From Fratercula arctica (lineage: Eukaryota; Chordata; Aves; Charadriiformes; Alcidae): a DNA stretch of 64,000 nt. Position numbers and translations under genes: made by a program. The stretch lies in contig CANTUZ010000001.1 of NCBI GenBank assembly GCA_947846985.1, positions 36,294,727 to 36,358,726 on the forward strand, given 5' to 3'. Below, one piece after another: positions 38,176 through 51,781 of the stretch (position 1 is its first letter; each line of letters begins with the position of its first letter). The notes under the pieces are model-generated. The model was not told the origin of the DNA and ran no database searches. It saw only the letters and a list, made by a program, of their open reading frames with translations.

Positions 38176-40725
38176 ATAAATTACTTTTTTTATACTACTT
38201 AGGAACAGAAGTAAGGGATTTGATTCTCAATTTTTTTGATTTGTAAATATTTTCATGGCATTTAATAGGTGGTATGTTTCTATCTGATTCTTGAGCCCTA
38301 TATTATCTAATTGGATTGTGTTTCCTAGAAGTACTACTAATCTTGACAGAGTTTAAGAGGAGATGATTCTAAATGCTTATGCGGCAAATGTGTGGAAACA
38401 AGTTTGGAAGACAAAGGGGCTTGATTCATGTGATCACATTTAGATGTTTAAAGCTATTTAAGATTATGACCTTCCTCTACTACTCCAGATGGATATTAGT
38501 ATTCTGTTGATTTTGTGTGTAATCTTCTAATCCCACATGATATATCAGATTCATCTAAAATGAATTAGATACCTATATGTGGGTAACCAAGGTGTTGAAC
38601 TTCTAGATGGCTATAGATTGATAAGAAGATTCCAAATACCTTTGATACACATTGCAGTATTTTGTATTTCTAGACTAGAAATCTTCGAAAGTAAGATGAG
38701 ACTCTAAATGTGAATCTGACAGCATTCTCATATGAAGAAAAACATTGCTTAGAGTAGTTATTAATATGCTAGATCCTCTCAAATTTTGACATTAATCACT
38801 GGGAAAACTACTGTGAATTACTGTGCTTTGAAAGTGAGTCAACAGCCTAGTAACAATAAAAAATACATCAGAAACTCACCTTTGTACGTTGTCATGTGGT
38901 CTTTAGTGTTTTTGATAATAGCTTTTAATTATGCTTCAAGATATTTCACATGAAGAGTCAAGCACTAGTAATAAGAAGCCTTGCTTGCTGTGTTTGTTAT
39001 TAATTCTTTGCTGATTTGAATGGTGGCATTATGCAAGTTTGTCAGATTTTAAAAGACATGGATTATTATTGCCTTCATGAAGAAAATAGGTTTGTTTGTT
39101 TTCAGCATGATAATGGAATGATCCATTACATAGAGAATTTCAGAAAACTAAAAGATTCCTCTGAGGAGACATAACAATCCAATCCAAAGGTACAGGACAG
39201 TGGAAAAAAACTCTGGTTTTCCCATTCTTTATTGTGAGTGTGCATAAAGGGCGGAAAAGGGTAGGAATTAAGATCTGTATAATTTTGAGTGTTTTGGAAA
39301 ACAGGCTTCACTCTAATCCATCATTGTCTTACCAAGTGTAGATCTTGACAGTGGTTTAATGCAAATGTTGGGAATGTTACTAGTATTCATTGTACATACT
39401 AAGAATGAAGAAGCTATTGTAATTTTATGATTGGCTTACATCAACAACTGTATTTGTGCATATGCATATATATGTATATGAGAGGGGAGGGGAAGTAAGA
39501 TGAAGCTTATGCTGTTTCTGATGCTCTCTGTCTGTGTAAACTCAGAGTAAAAATGCAGACCGTTATTGCCATGAATGTTCGATCAGGGTTCTAGCTTATC
39601 TATATTTCATGGCTATAGGGAAAGCCTATATACTAATAAGGAAATTCGTATCTTCTTAAACTGAATATTGCTTATGTTGTTTAATGCTGCAATTTAGAAA
39701 AAGCATGACAGAAATCAAATTCAAGTTAGAATTCCATTGAGGCAAAAAATGAATTTTGGTTTAGAAACTAAAATAAAATGTTAAGTTACTGCTTTCTCAT
39801 GTTTCTGTAAAAATATAAATATAAAAGTTATTTCTACTTAAGATCATAGGGTAAAAACTTGTGGGACTTTTTTCCTTTGGTTCATGTTATACAGAAAAAA
39901 TGAGGAAATTATCCAGTCACACTGAGAATTACTATTAAAAAAACAACATTGAACAGGTTTGTAAATTTTTTCTTGTGTCCGCTACAAAGTTTTATTTTAA
40001 AAGAGATATTTTAGTGTGACAAATAAACCCCCAAAAACCCACAAACCCAGGACAATATGAAGGTGTTAAAAAGTAAAGGAAAAACATTGTTCAAAGGAGT
40101 TGAGAAGCACCAGATGTAGGTCATGTAAAACAACTGAATTCATGACATCTTGTTAAGCAGAAAAGCTCATAAAAAATAAGGCATTTTGTATTCCACCTCC
40201 TAGCTTCCTAAGCAGTGAAAGGATTGACTGGGTGAAGCCCAGTGTTTCAAAAGCTGTTACTTTACTTTTTCTCAAGGTTAATTAGTTTTTCCAAAACTAA
40301 CTTTATTCTGCTTTTAAGTTCAACTGTCTTGAAAGAATATTGAATGCAACATCCAAGAACCCAACTGTCTCCTCAACAAAATGTGGTGTTTCTCAAGTCA
40401 AAGTAGTGTAAGTCAAACATTCCCAAATTCACCACTAGAAAAGTACTTTGCATACTGTATTGATCTCGTTTTCAATTGCGATAATTAAAACTCTATAATC
40501 ACATCTAGACATTCCAAAGAAGGTTCAAGCAGATATAGCAAAAAGGCCTTTCACAGTTTTCCAACAGTCTTGGGCAAGGAATTTCTTGAAGAAATGTGAA
40601 GAAATGACACTTGAGTAAAAAAGAAAAAAAAAAAAAAAAGAAGGATTATTCAGTATTTCATCATGAATATGTGTGTACTTTAACTTCCACAGAGTCGTGA
40701 GTCTATTATGGGAAAAAACATTACA

Positions 40726-40743
40726 GTTTGTTTGTTTGTTTGT
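40726..40743. repeat. GTTT microsatellite
   Basis: About four and a half tandem GTTT units. Confidence 0.9.
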
Positions 40744-41589
40744 TCTTTTTCAAATTTCTAGTGGTTTCTATGGTGGGAAAAAAAAAAAAAAAGATGCATG
40801 ATGGGAAACAACAACTATTTAAAAAAAAAAATCTTATTTTCCAAAAAAAAAACCAGAAAAAAATCCCAAAGAACTGTTATGCACAGTAGATGAAGTTCCA
40901 GGGATAAAAGGGTTGTTTACTACTGCTAATAACAAGTACATTGTTTGTTTCACAGTAGTACAACAGTTCATTTTCAAAGAAACTGCAGACATTGGACCTT
41001 TTTTTTCCAATGAACATTTGAGTTTCAAAAGAAACTTTTTGAAAAAAGTTGGAAAGTATCATCACCAAGAGCACATCTTTCCTCACTGAGAAAAGTGACT
41101 TAAAATGTGACTAATTAAAAGCATTTATCATCTTTCTGCTCTCTCCTTTTTTTTGTTCTTAACTACAATGCAATCATTTTAGTGATTGATGTCTTCAAAT
41201 TCATGTGTTTAACTTAGTCATATGACTAAAAATGAGTTAAATACTTTGTGGATAAAAACACTTCACTGAATGTTAGAATATTGTCATGTGATATGTGCAT
41301 TTTTTTTAACTCTTATAATGTTCATCAAAATATATGTTAAATTTTCTCTTGAAATACATCTGTTAAATAAGTACAGATATACTAACCTGTACAAAATACC
41401 TGCAAGTAGTATATGTAACATACTATTTCAGTATCATCCTAAGTAAAGGGTTCAAGGATTTAAGGTTTTAAAATATCAGTTCATTAGTAATGTCCAAATG
41501 ACTCTGTTACCTTCTATTAGGAATGAATGGTATAGGCAACTTCCAGAGAACAGCTTTGTCTCCTGGATAGTTTTTGCCTTTTTTCTTTC

Positions 41590-41612
41590 TTTTTTTTTTT
41601 TTTTTTTTTTTT
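41590..41612. repeat. Poly-T tract (23 nt)
   Basis: Pure T run preceded by a TTTTC-rich lead. Confidence 0.9.
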
Positions 41613-41944
41613 CCTTAATATGAATCCCTTTATAGTCATAGCACATTTGGTATCCAGGAAAAATCTTAGCTTTCCCTTATTTGGTCATTGTTGAAAAAAA
41701 AAAAAAAAATAGGACTAGAAGTTCTCTTAAGAAATCAGAAATTTCAGTCAAAAATCTTGTCAACATGTGAGTATAACAGGATGTGGACAATAAATAGTTG
41801 TCTTGCTAAATGTTACAGAAAATAAGTTGAAATTTGCAATTTGGTCTAAAAACAAAACAGAGGTTTGATCTTGACTGAATCTATTTCTAGGGGCTACCTT
41901 CACTGAGAAGTGGAGTATTTTAAGAGGATCTATTTAGAATGTGG

Positions 41945-41979
<35 letters not shown>
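41945..41979. repeat. Poly-A tract (35 nt)
   Basis: The longest A run in the window, followed by GAGAGAGAAG. No AATAAA signal or recognisable transcript-derived body precedes it. Confidence 0.95.
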
Positions 41980-41982
<3 letters not shown>

Positions 41983-42463
41983 AGAGAAGCAATTTGTATG
42001 GACTGGATGCCAGATTTAATTAGTATTATTTTGCAGAAGATATGGGCATTCAAATTTGATGTAACAGAAGACAGAAATTAATACACAGATGTGAAAGCAT
42101 TTTTTTAAAGGACTGAATAAATAGCACAAGAAGTTTCCCAGGGAAAGAGGTGACTGAAGGATGTGTGGTACAATTACCAATTCTCTTTACAAAAACTGTG
42201 GTCATTCAAATGAACCCATCTAATTGCAGATTAAAACAGATAAAGAGAATTGATCCCTTTCCAATGACTAGCTCTTCCCGCATGAAATTTAAAATGAAAA
42301 AAGTTTATGTTTTCAAAAAGGAACTGGAAAAGTTCATAGAACAATAATTCAAGGAAGATTATTAATTACATAGAAACTATATTAAGAAGCCATTGAGACA
42401 AAACCTGTTTGACCTTGGAGACCATTCTGAGCATTATCACTGCATATTTGTCTGGTTCTCATG

Positions 42464-42577
42464 AATGTGTAGATATGGCACTTAGGGACATGGTTTAGTG
42501 GTGGACTTGGTGACAGGTTTATGGTTGGACTCAATGATCTTAAAGGTATTTTCCAACCTAAGTGATTCTATGATTCT
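42464..42577 (+). mobile_element. CR1 LINE 3' tail fragment
   Basis: Only about 115 bp of a plus-strand CR1 remain: the 3' UTR beginning GCACTTAGGGACATGG, a TTTTCCAACCTA block and the terminal GATTCTATGATTCT. It matches the same stretch of the longer CR1 ending at 57540 and so belongs to the same 3' type. It is extremely 5' truncated and has no coding content. Confidence 0.9.
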
Positions 42578-44347
42578 TCTCCAAGCATCCATTTTTGGCC
42601 ACTATAAGAAACAGGATATAAACCTACATGGACCTGCTGTTTAATGTGGTTTAGCTGTAGTGTTAGTAGTGGCAAAGCAAAGTTTTATTATTTTATTATT
42701 TTATTACTTGTGTTCCAGATTATACTAGATTAATCCAGTTAGTTAGTTCCGGGAAGATGTAATCAAGGTCTTTGTGCAGGAGAGTGTTCTACTGCAGGCT
42801 TCACCCATGACAGTAAGTCATCCTGAATTCATTTATACTTTCAAAATGATCATACAAGTTAAACCAAAATAACTGGTATGATTTTATGTCAGAGTTTAGT
42901 CAATTTATGAAGAAGTTTGTAAAGTTCACTACATTTGTTGATTCAGGGTGTTCTTTATAGCCATACATTCCTGGCATTTCCATTTTTAAAAATAGAATTT
43001 TAAATTATATCTATTAATTATATTGCTTTTATTATGTTATAAAGCAAATACATTAAGGAATGGATTACTGGGAGCTATGGAACTTGTAGTGTACTGTAGT
43101 GTGGTCAATACTATAATTTCATCATTCAGACGTATGTATTAAAGACAGCTCTATTACATAGAAATATTTCTTTTAACATGTATGGATTTACCACCAGGAA
43201 CTAAAGAGGCTTTAACCTTCAAAAAGTACAGTGATGACACTCTGAATCCTGTGATGTAGTCTACGCTCTGGAGTGTCCTCTTTTTGGTCTGCCCTTACTT
43301 TGTAGTATCCCAGTGTCAGGATTTAATCTCATAACAACCATACCCAGTCAATCATCAGTTGAATTAATTTTTTCTCTTCTTAAGAAGTATAAGAAATCTC
43401 CAGTGCAAAATTCCCAGCAGAGGCATATAAAGTACACCCATGTAGCACTGAGTGATCATAGTTCTGCCAAATTTAACATAACATATTTGTGTATATTATG
43501 CTAATTATCATTAACTCCATAATTCCAACTGTCTAATTTTGATTGTTTAGTAGACCAGAAAATTATTTAATCAAGTAATTAATGTCTCCTTAACCAAGTT
43601 TTATTATTAGGTTAAAGCCTTAATCTGATTTGAATTATTATCAGGGCCTCTGGCAGTTTATTTATTTGTATAATGGCAAGAGTCCCTAAACCACCAAGCA
43701 CTAAGTAATAACCATAGCGTGGCTGTACTGTGCATCCAAGTATCCCAATAAGCTTTTCAAGGTACTCACACAGGTTTGCTTTTGGAGTTGCCTGTTTGTC
43801 TGGTTTTGATCAAGTACTCAGTAGTTCAGAAATACATTCCCTCCAGTGTTTACGTCTGTTACCTCCGTTCTGCTCTCACAAAGATTAACAGATTCCCATG
43901 ACTTCTACTGTAAGATTACCACTTCTAATTGTGGCATGCTGAAAAGATAGACATAAAAATCGCTTCTCATACAGTTCAACTGTTTCTTTCCACCGGGTTG
44001 CCCAAGTCCATTTTGCCCATGGCTCTGTTCAAGCAAGTTCTCAAATTACCCTCTGTTAGTAACTGTTGATAATATTGATACAATCAAACCAGGAACTTTT
44101 CACCTCGCATTTTTTCATAATTGTAGGCAAGTAATTCTGGAAGGTTTATTAACACTGAAAAAGAGAAATCTTTTATGAGAGACAAATGCATCTATATGAA
44201 TTTTCTTCATAAAGTGGACTAGCTCTTCCTAGTCCTATTCATGCCCAGATATTAATTATGTTGAACTAAATGACACTGGAAGCATTCAAAGAAATATAAT
44301 GGTAAAAGGTATTTAAAGACCTAACTGAACCAAGGTAGATGGCTTTT

Positions 44348-44412
44348 GGTTTTGGTTTGGTGTTTTTTTGGTTGGTTAGTTGTTTGGGGTTTTTTTTCCA
44401 AAAAAACCAAAC
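44348..44412. repeat. G/T-rich tract with foldback end
   Basis: TTTGG-type units lead into GTTTGGGG and eight T, followed by CC, seven A and CCAAAC. The last 31 bases (44382-44412) form a near-perfect hairpin with a 2-nt GG bulge. Confidence 0.75.
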
Positions 44413-46032
44413 TTGATCCTCTTCAATAAAAAATGTAGCTTTTTCCTCTGGGGATGGAAGCTGACAATACTAAGGCTATCAGCAAATAATTAAAAATATT
44501 AAAAAATATACAATAAATATTCCAATTCATATAATAACTTGTATATTAAATATTCCAATGCATCAAGTATTTTTATTTTGAGTGTAAATAAAATATAAAG
44601 TTTTTTTCCATTAATTTCTAGAAATCAGTGAAAAATACATGGAATCTACATATATGCAAAATGATGTAACTTCTGTTTATCATATAAATCAAGAAAGTGT
44701 CATTTTATATACTGAATGTCCTCTAAAAGACAGAAAACTTAACTCAGGTGGAAAAAGAACTATTAAGCTTTTCTTGTTCTTGTTTGCATGATATGTATAT
44801 GTATATTTACTGCATTTCATTCAGAGGGTATAAAATTTAAAATAACACCATAAAGTCTTTCTACTTTATTAAATGCTACAACTGTATATATAATATACCT
44901 GTTTCTCTCACCCTACGTAATCACCTAATCACTCAATTTTGTTTTATATGTAGCTCATGTAAATATGTTTGTATGTATACAGCATGTGTCTTTACACAAA
45001 TATGTGTATTTATATAAATGACAAATTTTTATCACTTTATTGCACACAGATTTTGTATCATATATAAATATATGAAATATAAATATGTATAATTTGATTT
45101 TAAATAAAATTTAAACTAACACTTCTTCTAAATTTTTAAAATACCCACTATGCCTGCAAGAGGAATAATTGTGTAAGCATCCAATATGCAGTTGAACTGT
45201 GCAAGTAATTTTGCAAGAGATAATGCTAACTTTTAAAAATCTAGCTCATGTTTTAGAGGTATCAACCCGATGAGAATTTTGTTATACATATGTATAAATC
45301 ATAGAAAATAAGGATAGACAATGAAAATACAGGAAGACCTTTAACACCCAAGTGAAGTTTGATTTTAGCTAACATTTACTTCCAAAATAGGAAATAGCTT
45401 GACTCCATTCCAGAGTAGGTGACATGTTTACCTTACCTTGTGCCCTCCTGTTCCCCAGTAGTCTTTGACTTACCATATTGTGACCTTTATAACAGCTTTA
45501 TAGAGGATCAATCAGGCCAAGACAGAACTGTAATACAAAGAAGTATTCATTATTTTATATTGGCTTAAACTAATAGGCATGACAAGTAAAACATGGGTGA
45601 TTGATTTCCTGACCTTTAAAGTGTTTCATATGTAAAGTGCATAAGTTACAAAATATTTAATGCTAAAAATGAATTTTCATGTTTAACTATATTTGTTATA
45701 TGCTGCCAGTGAAACTCATGTTTCGTGACAGCAAAATCTACTATTTCATCTCTTTTCAATGACTCTTTTAATGAACTTCTCTGTTACCTTCCCAGTTTTT
45801 TTAAAGTATAGTATGAATATCCAAAGAATAAGATCTCTTTAAATAACTATTCATTTTATGTGACTAGGTACACAACTGGAATCAAGCTAAAATCAAATTC
45901 AGTAATTTTTCAGAGGCTAACTTTCCAAACAGCTACATAAAGTACTAATGTGGATTATAATACAATAGAAATATTATAAATAACATAATATAATAATATA
46001 CCTTATATGTAACTATATATAAAAATATAATT

Positions 46033-46071
46033 TGTAATATAATATTCAGTGGGACTGAATATTATATTACA
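46033..46071. repeat. Perfect 18-bp stem-loop
   Basis: Left arm 46033-46050 (TGTAATATAATATTCAGT) and right arm 46054-46071 are exactly complementary around a GGG loop. There is no pyrimidine or T tract as in an intrinsic terminator, and the 39-nt length is below a microRNA precursor. The surrounding 90 bases are nearly pure A/T. Most likely this is a palindrome created by replication template switching, perfect and therefore recent; other roles are unknown. Confidence 0.95.
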
Positions 46072-49000
46072 GCACTAGAAGTTGTGTGGGAGTGGGAAAA
46101 ATGGTGGAAAATACATGTTTTCCTGTTTGGACAAAAATCAGAACCCGTTTCAGAAAGAAATTCATGATCTAACATAAAGAATTCCTTGAATCTTTATGCA
46201 TTTGTTCACTACAGAAAGTAAATTTTGAGGACCATCCCATAACACATTTGTAGGAGACTTAGCTAAGATTTTCTAGAGCCCACTATGGCTTGAAGTATGT
46301 AAAAAACTGAAGATCAATTTTGAGATGTGAATCAAGGGATCTAACTTTCATTTACAATATAAAGGTACTGACCTTCTTAAAATCAAATACATTGGTAGGG
46401 TCTCTGGTCAGATACTCTCACATTCAGGTGCCTCTTCTACAAGTATTTTCTGTTTAAAGATATAAGTTCTAAGAACAGCATCAACCTAAAATCACAGTGA
46501 ATGGAAGCAACTGTTAAATCATCTAAGTCTGTATTTCAGTGTCCTTTGCATGTACTTCTTTTACTCACTTCTATATCCCATGAATCTTAACTTTCATGTT
46601 GTTTAGCGCTTGGAAAAATCTGTAATTGACCCAACATGTAGCTACCTAGATTCTGCCTGGAGACCAGAATATAGATATCATTACCAAGCAAATAGAAAAT
46701 AATTACCTTCATTTGCTCCCCAGGGTCTCCGTAGTTGGAGAACTAATTTTAAATTTTTTTCTACTACTTCTGTGAATCTGAATGGAATCACATTTATACA
46801 TATATTACTTTTTTAATGCATACATTCCAAAGTTGGTTGGTTTGGTTTGGTTTTTTTTTTTTCACTAGCTAGTGTCATCAACTATTTCTTCTTTTGATAT
46901 TTTCATTAAACCAGAGGAGTCTTTGTTTTGCTGAAACACAGCAGGTCTTAAGAACACCTTTGGTGGGTCATTTCAACACATATCTTATCAAACACCAAAA
47001 AAGTTACATGGCCACAGGTTAGAATGGGTTCTTCTAGCCATGGTTCTTCCCCCTCCTGAATTATAAGTTTCTTAGCCACTAAGGCAAGCTGTGGATGTAG
47101 ACTGAGACTGTATTTATCCTTAAAAATAAAAACATTAATGCAAAAAGAAAAAAAGTGATCACCACAAATATTTGGGAGACTGGTTTTAAGTGAATTCCCT
47201 GAACCTTGTTACCATTACTTTGTTCCAATGTTCTCATTTATAAGAAAGATATATTACAATGTCAAGCAATAAGGGGTAACCATACTGCATAATTATACAA
47301 AATAAACATACAGTTAGCAGTTCTTATATTTAGTTGGTGACTAATTCTTAAATCATGAAAGCTAGAAATTATGTTAAATTTGTTGGTTAAGTGCCCCTTC
47401 CTACAAGTAATTGACATGTCCCCCTCCCACACAGTGGTGAAAGAATATACAAATAGCACTTGAAGCTTAGGAGTTCCTGTGCTCATCCTGCTGGATAACT
47501 GGATGCAGAAAAATAAAGCACTGCAGGAAACAGGGTGAAATTAGCATGATTTTCTTCTTTCTGCATCTGATGCAACTTACTTTCTTCTTTGCTTTCCCTA
47601 TTTTCCCTAGTTTTCCTTATTTGAAGCAGGTTTTAGTAAAGAGAAACAAACAAAATTGGTAACTCTTGAAGTCTGACAGGATTCAATCAGAATAATTATT
47701 ATTTTAATTATTATTCCTTTAGGAGTGGAAAAGGTGTAGGGATTTCTTACTTCAACACACACTTTCTATTCCCTATTTGGAAAAATGAGACCTCCTGTAA
47801 TTCCCTGTTACAACTATTAAGTTGTCCTGTCCAAGCTATCTTGTCCCTTCTAAGATCCTGGTCTCTTTCAAGATATCATCACTCTCCTCATAGCAGTTGA
47901 ATGCCACATTTTCAAAGATGACTGTGTAGTTGATATACTTGTACATTGCCAGATCTTCTAACAGGATGCTGAGTTAACTGGGTATCCCTGATCATCGTTA
48001 ACTGAGTATTATTGCTATCTATAACTTTCACATTCTACAGATAAGAGGAATGACTGAGATTTTATTGCTAGAAGAGTTAATTTGAAAGATGGTACTTCTG
48101 GACATTATGCAGTTGGAGGTAGTTTTGATTCCAGATTAATACAATGTCAGAATACCTAACTGTAAGCATCTGAACAATGCAAGTCTTACAGTTATTGACA
48201 TTTTTTTTAAACATGTCTCTGTTAAATTAATTTAGTCAATTCACACTTGAGTGTAGGCTACAGGATAGGATTCTTTGATTTTTATCTTCTTTAAAGAAAT
48301 ATCATGAAAAGCACTTTAAAAATTAATATCGTTAGATCACACAATGTATGACTGGTCAGGGCGTATCTTTAGTGCCTCTAACAGCAGGTGATAGTAAAAA
48401 ATGCATGAGGACTGATGTGTGAGGAAAAGCTTAAAAAAAAAGAGAACAAAAAAATTATGAGGGATCATATCTTCTGTCAAAAGATCTAAGCCTTAGAAGG
48501 ATATGAAATCTTGTTCATATTCAGACGTTGAAGATTGCTATCATGTAATTGATACTTCTCCACATATGATGCGGTTTCATCAAAGAACAAAGAAAATAGT
48601 CATGGAAGGATGATTAAGTGTTTCCTTCACTACCATCAAGATTCAAAACCCAAGATCAACCTGACACTGGAGATCATTATCAAATATAACATTCATAAAT
48701 CTTTAGTTTTACATTAATATGTATATATTTATAAAGATGTAACATGCACTTCCTCTTTGCCCATAATATGAGATTTTGGGCATAACAACTCCAAGGAATT
48801 ATTTTTATTGTAGCTTTCTTTACTTTAACTGAAATACTTCCAAAAGATGCTCTGTTTGAAGAAACTATATGGTAGTACTTACTCACTTTATTAGTCCTGT
48901 TCAACACAATGTTTTCTGAAAAATAAGAACTGATTCAGACGTTTGTTTGCCAACTCATCAGTGTAAATCTAGAACATGCTGTCATGGGTTTTAAAAATAA

Positions 49001-49079
49001 GGTTGAATATTTATGATGTATAGACATGTGTCATGTGTAATATATGATGTGAAGATGTGGTGTACCTTAACTTTTCTTT

Positions 49080-49212
49080 TCATCCATGTATACTTACATA
49101 TGCACATACATATACATGTTTATGTATATGGACTTTTATATATATGTGTGTGTGTGTGTATATACAAGTATATACATATATATGCAGGTCTATATACATG
49201 TGTGTGTATACA
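49080..49212. repeat. TG/TA/CATA microsatellite region
   Basis: Alternating TATA, CATA, TG (about six units at 49146-49159) and TATACATATA segments. The overlapping 70-93 codon frames are Tyr/Val/His/Ile-rich translations of the repeat and are not genes. Confidence 0.9.
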
Positions 49213-49231
49213 TCCTACCATTGGATTTCTG

Positions 49232-49259
49232 TTATTATTATTATTAATAATAATAATAA
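49232..49259. repeat. Perfect 28-bp palindrome of TTA/TAA units
   Basis: Fourteen bases of TTATTATT type are followed without a loop by their exact reverse complement. It can extrude a cruciform and adjoins the microsatellite region upstream. Confidence 0.95.
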
Positions 49260-49949
49260 TATTACTTGAATACATTTTAAATCATGCAAACTGAATTTTA
49301 CAAACCTGTAAAAATTCATTCATAATTGATTATGAATATTATTACAAGGTACTTTTGGAGAATAATAATTTTGAGGAAAAGTTGGAGAATAACATCAGGC
49401 AGTGAATTTACAAAATAGTTGTCTTAAACATGTAGTGTGAGAAATATTCACTATATCTGAAACATAACATAAGTTTTCTGGAACAAGACTGAGAACACCC
49501 TCGTGAATTTCAGGGTGAAAGATTAAGATAGAATTTTCAGAAAAAAAATGCTACTTATATTTGAAATACAGCTTATTTCATAACTTTAGAAGTCAATGTG
49601 CACCAATTGTGTAGTTTATGGCTATCAAGCCATTGGAAATAAATACTGAATTTCTTGAAGGTCTTTCCCTAAAACATTAACCACAAAAAATAATTAAATA
49701 AAGTAACTATATCTAAGCAATCACAGAAAAAGCTAAAATCAAAGTTCATCTTTGTGCTAACAGTATTTCAGTGGAGAAAAGCATTTAAGATAAATTAGTC
49801 ATTCAACAAAGAAATAAGTACAGAATAATGCAGTATTGGCACAGAACGATTCAATAATGTAAAAGGGTGACGTTGATCTGATTAAAAGGGGAAGAAAAAA
49901 AAAAAAAGAAGTTTTAGTGGTTGGCTATGCCTGAGCTAATCATGATAGG

Positions 49950-50115
49950 CTCCATTCACAGTCAATGGAGAGAAATAGACACTTCCAGGTATGATTCATT
50001 TCACCACAAATGAAATGTCTAAACTTGGTCAAATTAGCTGTGCCCTAAAAGAGCCTTTTTTCACCACTAATCAGAAAGGGAACACATAGAGCTGTCAGTG
50101 TCTACAGTGTGGATG
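49950..50115 (+). repeat. Probable old dispersed repeat, copy B
   Basis: The segment 49961-50028 aligns with 35677-35741 with many mismatches and small gaps but in consistent order. The downstream part (GCCCTAAAAGAGCC, CACCACTAATCAGAAAGGG) seems typical of an old avian interspersed element from memory, but I cannot name the family. Confidence 0.45.
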
Positions 50116-51781
50116 GTCAAATATAACTAAAACGTAACTCATCAAATTTCTGTAATATATTTGCACTGTTTTCTGTATATCTAGGAGATTCTTTTTTCAA
50201 GAATGTTGTAGTAACAAGATGGAACATATTAAATGGAGTTGAACAGACCTAGATGAACAAATCCTAATGAAGTTCACAGGGCTGTAAACCTGTCTCCTTA
50301 GAAAATCTCAACGTAAAAAGTAAAAGAAATCATACAGGCACAGTAATTTTGAGTATTTGAATCTAACTCTCAGCCCTTGTAAAAAGGTAAACAGAGAAAT
50401 AAGAGATTGAAGCAACTGAATACTAGTTTAACACTGTTTAAATCTCTCAGACTGAATAAAATGGCATTTTAAATTTACAAAGTTGTGCCCAAGACACTAT
50501 CTTAAGACTATGCCATATGCTTAGTCACATAACGTAACTGACATTTACAATAAACAAAGTTATACTGATTTCAGCAGATATTCTTGTAAACTACACCCTT
50601 AGTGTGCCATAGCTTGCTAGAGAATTGAGTTCTTCCATTAACTGTTTGGGGGGGTGGTGTTTGTTTTTTTCTTTTTTTTCTGCTGTTAGCAAGATACTCT
50701 CTTTCTCAGTGTCTGTGTCTATCTAGAAGCTATCACCAAGATATACGAGTGTACTAGAATAATAAGGAACCACTGATTTATAGCACAGTGTGGATATCAA
50801 GGACTTCAAAAATCCATTTTCAAAACTGAGTTTATTCTCAACATACCTGAAATTTGGAGTCTATGAAACTGGATGTATGCGTAAGTTGTCCTTCAAAGAT
50901 TCAGGGCACAAAGGAAAATTAGACTAGCTGTAGAAAATGTTACATTAATAATAAAGTCTGGCTTAACTCCAGGTAATTGAGAACTTTATTATATTAGAAA
51001 ATGCTGGAGAGGGAGGGGAAGCCTTTTCAGATACTAACTAGGTGCTACATTGTTTGTCTTTAAACTTTACCAAAGTTTTTTAACCTCATTATCACAGTGA
51101 ATACCAGGTGGGCTGGTTTCAGTCATGTAAACATAAGTTTATAGGACCATTAATGACTGCCTAGAAATTCTTGTGGCTTCCAGCTGCTGCTGCTGAAATC
51201 TGTGGGCTTGCTTAATTCACACTTGTCACATTTGCCAGCCCCATGTCTAAGATCATTGTAAATGTCTGTGAGTCAAACTGCATAGGAAAATACATGTTTT
51301 ACCTAAAGGTTACCATCTAAAGGCAGGCATCTCGTCTTGGTTTGTCAACATGAAGAGAATTTAATTGTGCAAACTGTTAACGATCAAAATCTCATTTATG
51401 GGCAAGGAGGAATCACCTTATATATACAATCAATAATTTATTGTTAGTATAATTGAAATCTCAACAGCGTAATCCAAGAATTGTTATTAGTTCAAATCCA
51501 ATTGTTACAGAGAAAAAAGGAGTAGTTCTGTAGAGAAAAGGCCTCAGTCAATGTCCGTGGTTTACAGTTGTGGGGTCTCCTGTGTTAGCCTATACCCCAC
51601 CCCTTATCATCCCACAGCTGTGCTCCTCTATGACACATCCTGAGTACCCACTTCTCAAGGCCTCTGCTTGTACCAGGCCTCTATTTCTCTATGCTATCAT
51701 TAGGTTAGCATCATAAAAAAATTAGTGGCACTGTTTATAAGAGATGCAAAAGCAAACCAAATTGTCTGGACAATTAGAAAT

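Larger units (their letters stand above)
37301..42460. other. Gene-free AT-rich DNA
   Basis: No gene recognised. It contains a T-rich tract at about 38137-38175, poly-A at 40624-40639, 41694-41709 and 41945-41979, poly-T at 41590-41612, and a GTTT microsatellite at 40726-40743. The frames at 40834-41086 on the minus strand overlap each other and resemble no protein I know. Confidence 0.6.

Noticed and set aside
41945..41979. Poly-A tract as the tail of a processed pseudogene
   Set aside because: No AATAAA signal, no gene-like sequence upstream and no target-site duplication; a plain homopolymer expansion is simpler.
46033..46071. Hairpin as a microRNA precursor or intrinsic terminator
   Set aside because: At 39 nt with a perfect AT-rich stem it is too short for a microRNA precursor, and eukaryotic genomes do not use this terminator type.
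49013..49294. Open frames of 93 and 70 codons rich in Tyr, His, Val and Ile
   Set aside because: They are translations of a TG/TA microsatellite in two frames.
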